Assembly: GCA_002495735.1 (NCBI GenBank)
Contig: DAGM01000026.1
Span: 25,532-42,429, forward strand
Reading direction: 5' to 3'
Origin: Euryarchaeota archaeon UBA54
GTDB taxonomy: Archaea > Thermoplasmatota > Poseidoniia > Poseidoniales > Thalassarchaeaceae
DNA length: 16,898 bases
In this document: one piece after another, positions 1-6,373 of the stretch
Layout: the number at the start of each line of letters is the position of its first letter
How positions within the stretch are numbered: the first letter of the stretch is position 1
Made by a program: the position numbers and the translations under genes
The notes under the pieces: generated by a model
Seen by the model: the letters and a program-made list of their open reading frames with translations, nothing else
Database searches by the model: none
Told to the model about the DNA's origin: nothing

Positions 1-258
1 CAGGAACTCGCAAGAGCCGTCGTCAACCGTGGCACCCTCCTCAAAGTTGGTGGCCCGCTCGTACATGCACCCGGAGGTCTCCTCGAGCGGTTCGGGGTAC
101 TCGCAGGAGCCGTCGTCTGTTACGGCCGACTCGTTGAAATTGAGCGCATCCGGATAGGTGCATCCGGACGCAGTTTCGGCGTCATCCGGGGGCGAGGTGC
201 AACCGGCCAGAGGGCCTGAGAGTAGGAGGAGCACGGCGAGATAGGTCAGGCGGCGCAT
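1..258 (-). CDS. Secreted lipoprotein with DDGSC repeats (N-terminal part, runs off left edge)
   Basis: The reading frame opens with ATG at 258 and stays open for 86 codons to the window edge, so only the N-terminus is seen. Residues 1-20 form a lipoprotein signal: two arginines, a leucine-rich core, then lipobox LAGC with the lipidated Cys at 20. After it come two repeats, about residues 32-54 and 63-85, each a GC pair, an aromatic residue, an A-x-NF core and DDGSCE followed by Tyr or Phe. They are about 31 residues apart, with acidic linkers. This short Cys-containing repeat is common in large surface or secreted proteins of marine microbes. Two Cys per repeat suggest a disulfide in each. 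The mature protein should be anchored outside the cytoplasmic membrane. Its function is unknown; the C-terminal part outside the window may carry an enzymatic or binding domain. A promoter-like GCTTAT lies at 323-328. Confidence 0.8.
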   Translation of the reverse strand, partial: MRRLTYLAVLLLLSGPLAGCTSPPDDAETASGCTYPDALNFNESAVTDDGSCEYPEPLEETSGCMYERATNFEEGATVDDGSCEFL

Positions 259-319
259 ATCCAGTCGTTAGGCGACGAACGTAAAATACGATTCATTGGA
301 TAGGGTGATTTTCTATTAT

Positions 320-329
320 GCAATAAGCG
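320..329 (-). promoter_or_regulatory. Putative TATA-like element for the lipoprotein gene
   Basis: On the minus strand this reads CGCTTATTGC, in an AT-rich stretch 62-71 bases upstream of the lipoprotein ATG. The same 10-mer lies upstream of tRNA-Val at 6300-6309, where its spacing fits a promoter. If it works in the same way here, the mRNA would have a leader of roughly 35-40 bases. This is inference from sequence likeness only. Confidence 0.35.
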
Positions 330-340
330 ACTGGATTATT

Positions 341-562
341 TCAACCGCCGGATGAGACCACAATCAACTCCAGACTGACATCGGACTCTATTCGAGATGT
401 GTGAGGTACTATTGTATCACCGTGAACCGCGAGAACGGTAGACGATGGTATGCCTAGTTTCTCAAGTAACTCCGATATTGTGATAGGTCCCTCGGATTCG
501 ATCGGGAGTACTTCTCCGTCGTGGCTGACCTCGATTCGCACAACCCTTGCGTGTCGGGTCAT
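341..562 (-). CDS. ThiS/MoaD-like ubiquitin-fold small modifier or sulfur carrier
   Basis: This is a 73-residue protein ending in Gly-Gly (residues 72-73), with the size and layout of the beta-grasp ThiS/MoaD/SAMP family: a beta-strand pair (MTRHARVVRIEV, then a short turn), a TISELLEKLGI helix start, a VLAVHGDTIV strand and a final LELIVVSSGG strand. Family members are adenylated on the terminal Gly by an E1-like enzyme. They then carry sulfur for thiamine, molybdopterin or tRNA thiolation, or are conjugated to proteins as archaeal SAMPs. Which of these applies cannot be told from this window, as no E1-like gene or thiG is present. The open frame continues upstream to 682, but that part is tRNA-Ser read in antisense, so ATG 562 is the sensible start. 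The gene lies on the same strand as the nuclease operon but is separated from it by the antisense tRNA. Confidence 0.8.
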   Translation of the reverse strand: MTRHARVVRIEVSHDGEVLPIESEGPITISELLEKLGIPSSTVLAVHGDTIVPHTSRIESDVSLELIVVSSGG

Positions 563-571
563 GCTTATCTC
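563..571 (+). promoter_or_regulatory. Putative TATA-like box for tRNA-Ser
   Basis: GCTTATCTC lies with GCTTAT at -33 to -28 relative to the mature tRNA-Ser 5' end at 596, the distance expected for an archaeal TATA box. tRNA-Val has GCTTAT at nearly the same distance. The box directly abuts the thiS-like start codon on the other strand (562). Confidence 0.45.
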
Positions 572-595
572 TAATCCGTAGGTGGCCGGACCGCT

Positions 596-681
596 GCCGA
601 GATCGCATAGCCCGGTATTGCGGTGGATTCGAAATCCACTGTCCATTGGACGCGGGGGTTCAAATCCCTCTCTCGGCGCCA
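596..681 (+). tRNA. tRNA-Ser, anticodon CGA, CCA encoded
   Basis: This is a class II tRNA with all stems visible. The 7-bp acceptor (596-602 with 671-677) is perfect. The D stem is three pairs (605-607 with 619-621). The anticodon stem is 623-627 with 635-639, closing a 7-base loop that carries CGA at 630-632. A long variable arm (641-644 with 648-651) is diagnostic of Ser or Leu. The T stem is 654-658 with 666-670, with loop TTCAAAT. The discriminator is G678 and CCA is encoded at 679-681. Anticodon CGA reads UCG serine codons. There is no intron. The final A abuts the stop codon of the convergent nuclease gene (682-684). Confidence 0.97.
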
Positions 682-2523
682 CTAGAAATCTGGAACTTCG
701 GAGGCTTTTCGGAGTATGACGAGCCGTCCACCGGGGCCAATCCTGACCTGCGGCTGCCCATTGAATTCACCAATCTCTCCATTCAACACCGCTATCTCAT
801 CACCCCTCGCCACCCCTGCTGCAGCTAGGGGGATGAACTGCCTGAACGCCACCACCCCGACAGAGCCTGTCTGATCCATCATCGTTACCGACCACCTAGT
901 CACCCCTGCTCCATCCGGGAATGCGTTTATCGACCAAACCCTGCCAATAGCATTGATTTTGATCTCTATGTCCACGATGGGAGCGGAGTCGGACTCGTCT
1001 GTGATTGCGACTGAGGTCTTATCGTCGAGGTCAAGAACGACTTCGCCCTTCCACACTGATGCTATAGCGTTCTCGATGCGTACCCTGCTGCCGTTGGTAA
1101 TTGAGCGGGTCACCTCCCGCGGGGTGCCGTAGCGAGAGGTTTGGACCTTGGCGCGATCGTAGCCCTCCTGTAACATGAAAGAGAGTTCTACTGAGCCGTC
1201 GGCTGCTAGGTTAGGTCCGCGCAAACCTGAGACTTCTCCGACGACTTTTACACGGGTCACTATCTCTCCGAGTGGGGTGACGGGCCAGCGGTGGCCGAAG
1301 CGCTCTATGCTGCGCTCAAGGGGGAGTTCAAGTTCGTGATTGCTGCCCTCACATACACCTCGCAACTGACAGCGTTTGCAACGGGCTCTCGGGTCAGGGT
1401 CGACTGGCGTCTTGGAAGGCACACCTCCCTCATCGAAGTATCGCAGTGGTGCCGGGTCGGGCTGGCACTCATCAATCGAGGGATTACGAGCGTGGATAGT
1501 CTGATACAATTCCTCGAGCTCCTCGCTGAGAGTCTGCATTTCCTCCGGATTCGGCCTAGGGACATCCTTGATTGAACCGGTTCCGAGATACCAGATCTCC
1601 AGCGCCTCGACCTCATCAGCCCTTCCATGAGTCTCCCACCACAGCCAGCAGTACAGGCGCAGTTGATCGATATAGCCACCTGAGCGGTCGCCCCTTCCTA
1701 TCGAAGCCTTGAGGTCAATAATCCGGATGGCTCCTGTCCAATCGTACACCATGTCGTACTCCCCCTGGAACCACTCTTCAGGATGTGAAGTGGTCTGCTT
1801 CCATTGCCCAGCATCAGGATCAACAAACCACGGCCGGGCTACCTCCCACGCCTCACACCAAGTGATGTCTCCCGAGTCGATTGCGGCAGGGTGCCTCTCA
1901 ATCCAAGCCCGTGGGAAGCCATCTGGGGCAGGCCAATGACCCCTGATTCCACCTGCGCGCCACTGCGTGAACCTTGGACCACCTCCGACCTCTAAGCAGG
2001 CTTCGACCTGGTCGAGGTGCATCCTGATGCCAGCCCGTGTCATCTCAAGAGCTTCTTCGGGATCGGCATCAGTAACCGAGCCGGAGTGGTTGGGAGATGA
2101 TTTCCAATCTGCGACGGCCGCCTCCCAGCAGACATCGAAGTGAACCTCGACCCGGGCCAGTGCCCAAGCCTCGAGGGACTGTCTATCGGTGGGCCACTGC
2201 TCTCCGGGCAACTCGAACATGGCAGGGCAGGGCCATGCATTCTGATTGTCATAGTCAAGTGAGCCGTCATCGAGCAAAGGGGATGTCATTTCGTCGGCTG
2301 AGTCGGCTGAAACTAGAACTGGGGAGTCCCTGAGAACGCGACAGACGCATTCCTCTGCAGCGTTACCGCGGATAATCTGAGGAGGCAGGGGGCTCTTCAA
2401 CCGCTCTATGTAGGTGTAGTACCAGAGCCTGTTGCAGGACTTCCAAGTGATGACCTGAGAGGCTGAGAGCCTGCGGTACGGATTGACTCCAACGGCCTGA
2501 GGGTCTCCGATTCTAACCGGCAT
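682..2523 (-). CDS. Cas4/Dna2-like Fe-S PD-(D/E)XK nuclease with C-terminal OB-fold regions
   Basis: This 613-residue protein has a RecB/Cas4-type nuclease core. S21-W27 followed by C30 matches the start of such domains. An RGNAAEE segment (52-58) lies where the family's first acidic or His motif sits. GEYD (254-257) is motif II, IIDLKAS with D270 and K272 is the (D/E)XK motif, and Q287-x3-Y291 is the trailing QxxxY motif. C30 with C382, C385 and C391 gives the one-plus-three cysteine set that binds a 4Fe-4S cluster in Cas4, AddB and Dna2. The C-terminal third, about residues 410-605, looks like one or two OB folds, the last around residues 522-604. The likely role is a DNA-end or single-strand nuclease in repair or replication. 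The gene is last in the operon after pdxT and the radical SAM gene, with a 50-base gap. A TTCATA at -31 to -26 could give it its own promoter. There are no cas genes or CRISPR repeats nearby. Confidence 0.8.
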   Translation of the reverse strand: MPVRIGDPQAVGVNPYRRLSASQVITWKSCNRLWYYTYIERLKSPLPPQIIRGNAAEECVCRVLRDSPVLVSADSADEMTSPLLDDGSLDYDNQNAWPCPAMFELPGEQWPTDRQSLEAWALARVEVHFDVCWEAAVADWKSSPNHSGSVTDADPEEALEMTRAGIRMHLDQVEACLEVGGGPRFTQWRAGGIRGHWPAPDGFPRAWIERHPAAIDSGDITWCEAWEVARPWFVDPDAGQWKQTTSHPEEWFQGEYDMVYDWTGAIRIIDLKASIGRGDRSGGYIDQLRLYCWLWWETHGRADEVEALEIWYLGTGSIKDVPRPNPEEMQTLSEELEELYQTIHARNPSIDECQPDPAPLRYFDEGGVPSKTPVDPDPRARCKRCQLRGVCEGSNHELELPLERSIERFGHRWPVTPLGEIVTRVKVVGEVSGLRGPNLAADGSVELSFMLQEGYDRAKVQTSRYGTPREVTRSITNGSRVRIENAIASVWKGEVVLDLDDKTSVAITDESDSAPIVDIEIKINAIGRVWSINAFPDGAGVTRWSVTMMDQTGSVGVVAFRQFIPLAAAGVARGDEIAVLNGEIGEFNGQPQVRIGPGGRLVILRKASEVPDF

Positions 2524-2573
2524 GACTGGTAACGAAAGTCGAGGCTCTATGAACCCAACGAGAAGGGCTTGCT

Positions 2574-3716
2574 CTATCTATTGTCATTGAGCCAAACCAC
2601 CGTAACCTCCATTCTCTCGAAGGTCGGTGTGACTTCCACCATGGCGACTGGAGTGTCGACGTGCTCGGCTATCAACTCAGCCACGACGAGTGGGATTTCA
2701 ATGCGCTGGTTATCGGGGTCCCACAGCATGAACCTGTGCGGTAGGTCGGTCTGCTCGGCTATCTCCTCTGTCCACGATTCCTGATCTCCCTCGGTAGCGT
2801 ATATGGCACCGAACATCAGTGTTGAGTCCTCAGTCAGCGTCTCGTGAGGTGCTATGGTCGCTTCGCCACGACGCTGGAACCTCCTTCTCAACTGCCCGGC
2901 GTCCTTGTAAACGGCGGTGCAGAACTTCAGGTGGTAGCCATACGGGTCTCGCGTCTCTCCATCGATTGGGTCAGGGAGGCCACTCGCAGCGGCATTTACG
3001 CGATTACGCAGTATATGCGCCAGTTCGGCTGAACCAGCAGCGCCAGCGGTTATCTCAGTTGACAGGTTAAATCCGCGCAACTCCATGTTGTCGATGTTAC
3101 CGACGGTGATTTCAAGTTCGTTGAGATTGATGAAGTCTACATCGAAGTCCCGTAGGGCCTCCAACAGTTCTAGCAGTTCGGATTCCTTGTCAGGCTCGCA
3201 TGGCAGTTCGACGCCGGTGAGGATACTGGCAGAAGAGCAGGCTGCTATGGTTTCACGGTACTGCTCGGCTTCAAGGTCGAGGAAGTGGAAGCGTATCTCA
3301 TCGAGGCCCGCCTCGGCGAACTCAGACGCCCACTCCGGACGGAATGGGATGCTGGTGTACATGTGTAGGTGGAAATCCGTGCCGAACTCGGCCTTCAGAC
3401 GCCTAATTCCCTCAAGTGTCCTCTCGCGTGCCATCAGTGGGTCACCACCGGTAATTCCTGCGCCTGTGGCACGCATAGCCCTCGCCTCCTCGATTACCTC
3501 ATCGAAACTCTCGCATCGCCGCTCGTTAGCGAACATGTGATCGATGTCGCGTCGGGTCTCGGAGAGCGGGCAGTAATCACAGCGCCAGTGACAGTTACCT
3601 GTGATGAACAACACCAGTTTGCTGCCCATCTGGCACTGTATGCACCCCTCTGTGTCAGCCTCCTCGGGAGGTTCATGCAACTCGGGCACCTGTGGCAAGC
3701 CAACTATGATGCTCAT
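2574..3716 (-). CDS. Radical SAM protein, COG2108-like (PFL-activase-related), function unknown
   Basis: This 380-residue protein has the radical SAM signature C42-x3-C46-x2-C49 (NCHWRCDYC), which holds the 4Fe-4S cluster that cleaves S-adenosylmethionine. ITGGDPL (88-94) is the GGE-like SAM-binding segment. Upstream, C25 and C28 form an extra CxxC (GCIQC). The C-terminal half, with KFCTAVYKD (about 264-272) and a QLRRR run, resembles the archaeal COG2108 group, described as related to pyruvate formate-lyase activating enzyme; that assignment is from memory of the family. The substrate is unknown. The ATG overlaps the pdxT stop as ATGA (3713-3716), so the two are translationally coupled. It is followed by the nuclease gene. 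Confidence is high that it is a radical SAM enzyme and moderate for the subfamily. Confidence 0.8.
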   Translation of the reverse strand: MSIIVGLPQVPELHEPPEEADTEGCIQCQMGSKLVLFITGNCHWRCDYCPLSETRRDIDHMFANERRCESFDEVIEEARAMRATGAGITGGDPLMARERTLEGIRRLKAEFGTDFHLHMYTSIPFRPEWASEFAEAGLDEIRFHFLDLEAEQYRETIAACSSASILTGVELPCEPDKESELLELLEALRDFDVDFINLNELEITVGNIDNMELRGFNLSTEITAGAAGSAELAHILRNRVNAAASGLPDPIDGETRDPYGYHLKFCTAVYKDAGQLRRRFQRRGEATIAPHETLTEDSTLMFGAIYATEGDQESWTEEIAEQTDLPHRFMLWDPDNQRIEIPLVVAELIAEHVDTPVAMVEVTPTFERMEVTVVWLNDNR

Positions 3717-4333
3717 GTCGCAGCACCTGTCGCGGTCTCAAGCAACCAGCGGTGGAAGCCTGTGTCAGATGAGAGTTCAGGGTGGAAGGTCAGGGCGAGT
3801 CTGTTACCGGTCCTCACTCCAACCACCTCCTCTCCGTGCAGTGCAGCCACAGATGAGGACTCACTGTGCGATGCGAACCGAGGTGCCCGGATGAACACAC
3901 CGGGGAAATCGCGCCCTAGGATAGTGGCCTTTAATGGACTCTGGAATGAGTCAGACTGTCGGCCGTACGCGTTACGATCGATGTTTGCGCCGATTAGTGG
4001 ATTGCCACCATCCTGCGGATCGGCCAGTAGAATCGCACCCGCGCAGGTGCCAAGCACAGGGAGCGATGAGTCGGAACGAATCCATTCGAATAGAGCGGGC
4101 AGGAGTCCTGATGCCTCGTGGTTCCCAGTCAGTCGCATGGTCGTCGACTCCCCCCCTGGCAGCACGATGGCGTGAGGATCTGCTGCGGCCAAATCGGAGG
4201 CCTTGCGTAGCTCGTGGACTTCAATCTCAATATTGCACTCTTCGGCGGCCCGCTGGAGCGCTGCAATGTGGACGTGGCGGGCGCCTTGCAGCATGACGAG
4301 GCCTATGCGAAGCACGGCTGTCCGTCCGGCCAT
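3713..4333 (-). CDS. pdxT: Pyridoxal 5'-phosphate synthase glutaminase subunit PdxT
   Basis: PdxT hydrolyses glutamine and channels ammonia to PdxS, which builds PLP from ribose 5-phosphate and glyceraldehyde 3-phosphate (the DXP-independent route). Family motifs are all present in the 206-residue form from ATG 4333: GLVMLQGA near the N-terminus, LPGGESTT (58-65), GTCAGAILLA with nucleophile C97, RNAYGRQSDSF (120-130), VFIRAPRF, and FHPEL with catalytic H184 and E186. An in-frame ATG exists at 4420, but it would add 29 residues that the family lacks. GTG 4315 is the other plausible start (LRIGL follows it directly). No pdxS is in the window. The gene is head to head with serC and heads an operon with the radical SAM gene (ATGA overlap). 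SerC, a PLP enzyme and a close metabolic relative, being next door is suggestive. Confidence 0.95.
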   Translation of the reverse strand: MAGRTAVLRIGLVMLQGARHVHIAALQRAAEECNIEIEVHELRKASDLAAADPHAIVLPGGESTTMRLTGNHEASGLLPALFEWIRSDSSLPVLGTCAGAILLADPQDGGNPLIGANIDRNAYGRQSDSFQSPLKATILGRDFPGVFIRAPRFASHSESSSVAALHGEEVVGVRTGNRLALTFHPELSSDTGFHRWLLETATGAAT

Positions 4334-4339
4334 CCGAAA

Positions 4340-5488
4340 ATGAACCCTATCGTAGGCTCCGATGGGCTGAAAGGCCGGAAGCGGGCGCATCGGAGCGTGC
4401 AACCTGCCGGTCGCATCCACAACTTCGGCGCCGGACCGGCTGTACTGCCGCTGGAAGTAGTTGAGGAGGTCGCGGCGGCGCTGCCCAACCTCGACGAGAG
4501 TGGTTTCGGGCTACTTGAGACGTCTCATCGCAGTCCGACTTTCCAGGGCATAATCAACTCGGTTGTGGAACGAATCAGGAGAGTCCTATCTGTTCCAGAT
4601 GACTACGAGGTGCTGTTCCTGCAGGGAGGTGCCTCAACTCAATTCTACATGACTGCCCTGAATCTACTCGGAAAGGGGGGTAAGGCGGATTTCCTAGTCA
4701 CTGGTGGCTGGTCGCAGAAGGCCCTCAAGGAGGCCAGCGGAGTAGGCGATGCATTTGCAGTTTGGGACGACTCTGAGAACGGTTTCAAATCAGTTCCGCA
4801 GGATGGAGACTACACGATTCGCGAGGATGCGTCCTACATCCACTATACCTCTAACAACACCCTGTACGGCACCCAGTTCCACCATCTTCCCGACAGTGGA
4901 GGAAAACCAAGGGTGGTCGATGCCAGCTCGGACATTTGCGGTGTTCCAATTGATATCTCCGCTCACGATATCATCTACGCAGGCGCGCAGAAAAACCTCG
5001 GTCCAAGCGGCGTGACTCTGGTAATCCTCTCGCCGTGGGCATTGACCCAGGCCAAGCAGGGCATCCCTACGATGCTCGACTACCATACTCACGTCTCCAA
5101 GGGTTCGATGTTCAACACTCCCAACACCTTCGGCATCTACGTACTCGGCCGGGTTTTCGCCTGGATTGAGCGCAACGGTGGACTCGATGGCGCCATCGAG
5201 CGAAACCGCGCCAAGGCTGCTCTCCTCTACGGAGAGCTTGACCGGAGTGATTTCTGGCGCCCGCATGCGCATGGCGGTTCGCGCTCGGTGATGAATGTCA
5301 CATGGCGTCTGGCCGATGAGGATCTCGAGGGAGTCTTCCTAGCGGCGGCCACGGCAGCAGGATTTGGCGGACTAAAGGGGCATCAAAGCATCGGTGGCAT
5401 ACGTGCCAGCATGTACAATGGATGCCCGATTGAGAGCGTCGTGGCACTAGTTGGTTTCATGCGTGACTTCGAGTCGCAGCATGGCTGA
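4340..5488 (+). CDS. serC: Phosphoserine aminotransferase
   Basis: SerC converts 3-phosphohydroxypyruvate plus glutamate to O-phosphoserine, the second step of serine synthesis, using PLP. The chain from ATG 4340 is 382 residues. NFGAGPAVLP (28-37) is the family's opening signature; ETSHRSPTF and LQGGAST (about 60-100) follow, then HYTSNNTLYG (168-177). Lys218 in AGAQKNLGPSG is the Schiff-base lysine. GIYVLGRVF and the C-terminal GGLKGHQSIGGIRAS are also SerC-like. The frame is open further upstream to 4214, but that would overlap pdxT deeply. GTG 4397 would remove a 19-residue tail and begin just before the conserved core, so the true start is 4340 or 4397. deoC follows after 5 bases, an apparent two-gene operon. 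Confidence 0.93.
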   Translation: MNPIVGSDGLKGRKRAHRSVQPAGRIHNFGAGPAVLPLEVVEEVAAALPNLDESGFGLLETSHRSPTFQGIINSVVERIRRVLSVPDDYEVLFLQGGASTQFYMTALNLLGKGGKADFLVTGGWSQKALKEASGVGDAFAVWDDSENGFKSVPQDGDYTIREDASYIHYTSNNTLYGTQFHHLPDSGGKPRVVDASSDICGVPIDISAHDIIYAGAQKNLGPSGVTLVILSPWALTQAKQGIPTMLDYHTHVSKGSMFNTPNTFGIYVLGRVFAWIERNGGLDGAIERNRAKAALLYGELDRSDFWRPHAHGGSRSVMNVTWRLADEDLEGVFLAAATAAGFGGLKGHQSIGGIRASMYNGCPIESVVALVGFMRDFESQHG

Positions 5489-5493
5489 GTGAT

Positions 5494-6198
5494 ATGATGA
5501 ACGCGAGAGGCGTGCTCGATCTACTTGACCTCACACTGCTCGACCATGATGCCAGCGAAGCTGACCTCGATATGCTATGTCAAAAGGCAAATGAGTACCG
5601 CCCTGCGGCAATTTGCGTCTTCGCTGAGCACGTCGCTTATGTCAAGAGTCGGTTGGACAGAGGAATATCTGTGGCTGCTGTAGCCGCTGGTTTCCCTGTC
5701 GGAGAAAGTAATCCCTCTGCTGTGTCTGAGGCCATCCGTGCAGCAGTACAGGCCGGGGCGGACGAGATTGATTGCGTCCTAGAGCCGCGTGAGGGTGAGG
5801 ACTTTCCTGGAGAGTCTGAACTGGCAATGTTGATTGCTATGCGCGAGGCTTCAGCCGGCTGTGTTCTAAAGGTCATCATCGAGACTCCTTTGCTCAATGA
5901 GCGCAGTATGCGCGCCTCTGCGAGGATGACGCTGGCAGCAGGAGCTGATTTCGTCAAGAGCTGTACAGGTAAGCGAGGAGGGTGTAGCGACGAGGCGGCA
6001 GAGATTCTGGCATTCGAGGTCATGAGGCATGGCATCACCATGGGTAGCCATCCGGGAGTCAAGCTGTCTGGAGGGATAAGCACCCTTGGAGACGTAGATC
6101 GCCTGCTCGGACTGGTCAACTCTGAGGACCCGAGCATCGAGGGACCTGAGAGACTGAGAATTGGCGCATCGTCGTTGCTCGATGAGCTCATAGGATGA
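5494..6198 (+). CDS. deoC: Deoxyribose-phosphate aldolase
   Basis: DeoC splits 2-deoxyribose 5-phosphate into acetaldehyde and glyceraldehyde 3-phosphate, the last step in salvaging deoxynucleosides for carbon. The 234-residue protein shows the class I aldolase set: DLTLLD near the N-terminus, AAGFPVGE (64-71), GADEIDCVL with D93, LKVIIET with K126, FVKSCTGK with the Schiff-base K155, GVKLSGGI with K190, and phosphate-binding RIGASS near the C-terminus. D93, K155 and K190 correspond to the D102/K167/K201 triad of the E. coli enzyme. The start is ATG 5494, with a second ATG one codon later. It lies 5 bases after serC and ends exactly where the convergent tRNA-Val begins. Why it is paired with serC is not evident. 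Confidence 0.93.
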   Translation: MMNARGVLDLLDLTLLDHDASEADLDMLCQKANEYRPAAICVFAEHVAYVKSRLDRGISVAAVAAGFPVGESNPSAVSEAIRAAVQAGADEIDCVLEPREGEDFPGESELAMLIAMREASAGCVLKVIIETPLLNERSMRASARMTLAAGADFVKSCTGKRGGCSDEAAEILAFEVMRHGITMGSHPGVKLSGGISTLGDVDRLLGLVNSEDPSIEGPERLRIGASSLLDELIG

Positions 6199-6274
6199 TG
6201 GTGGGCTCGGCAGGAATTGAACCTGCGATCTTCGCCATGTGAAGGCGACGTCATAACCCCTAGACCACGAGCCC
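6199..6274 (-). tRNA. tRNA-Val, anticodon CAC, CCA encoded
   Basis: Read on the minus strand from 6274, the acceptor GGGCTCG pairs perfectly with CGAGCCC (6203-6209 on the plus strand). The D stem is GTC/GAC. The anticodon stem TCGCC/GGCGA closes loop TTCACAT, with CAC as anticodon (reads GUG valine). The T arm is GCAGG-TTCAATT-CCTGC. The discriminator is A (6202) and CCA is encoded at 6199-6201. There is no intron. The 3' terminal A abuts the deoC stop codon (6196-6198) with no spacer. Confidence 0.97.
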
Positions 6275-6299
6275 GCGCTCCACATCCGACCATGAGTTG

Positions 6300-6309
6300 G
6301 CAATAAGCG
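6300..6309 (-). promoter_or_regulatory. Putative TATA-like box for tRNA-Val
   Basis: CGCTTATTGC on the minus strand places GCTTAT at -34 to -29 from the mature tRNA 5' end at 6274, within one base of the spacing seen at tRNA-Ser. The 99-base gap 6275-6373 also has to hold the plus-strand promoter of the thioredoxin-CcdA gene, for which I see no clear box. Confidence 0.45.
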
Positions 6310-6373
6310 TGATGACTCGTCTCGAGAGCACAACTCCCGCCGGAATCAAAAGTCGACCCTAATTCGGCATTCC

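Noticed and set aside
563..682. Minus-strand extension of the ThiS-like frame (MAPREGFEPPRP start)
   Set aside because: This part is tRNA-Ser read on its complementary strand; such peptides are a known artefact of translating tRNA genes. The gene proper starts at ATG 562.
682..2523. CRISPR-associated Cas4 and a nearby CRISPR locus
   Set aside because: The protein is far longer than Cas4 and there are no cas1, cas2 or effector genes and no spaced direct repeats in the window.
3369..4175. Plus-strand open frame of 268 codons
   Set aside because: It is antisense to the radical SAM gene and pdxT, both of which have full catalytic motifs; nothing recognisable is in its translation.
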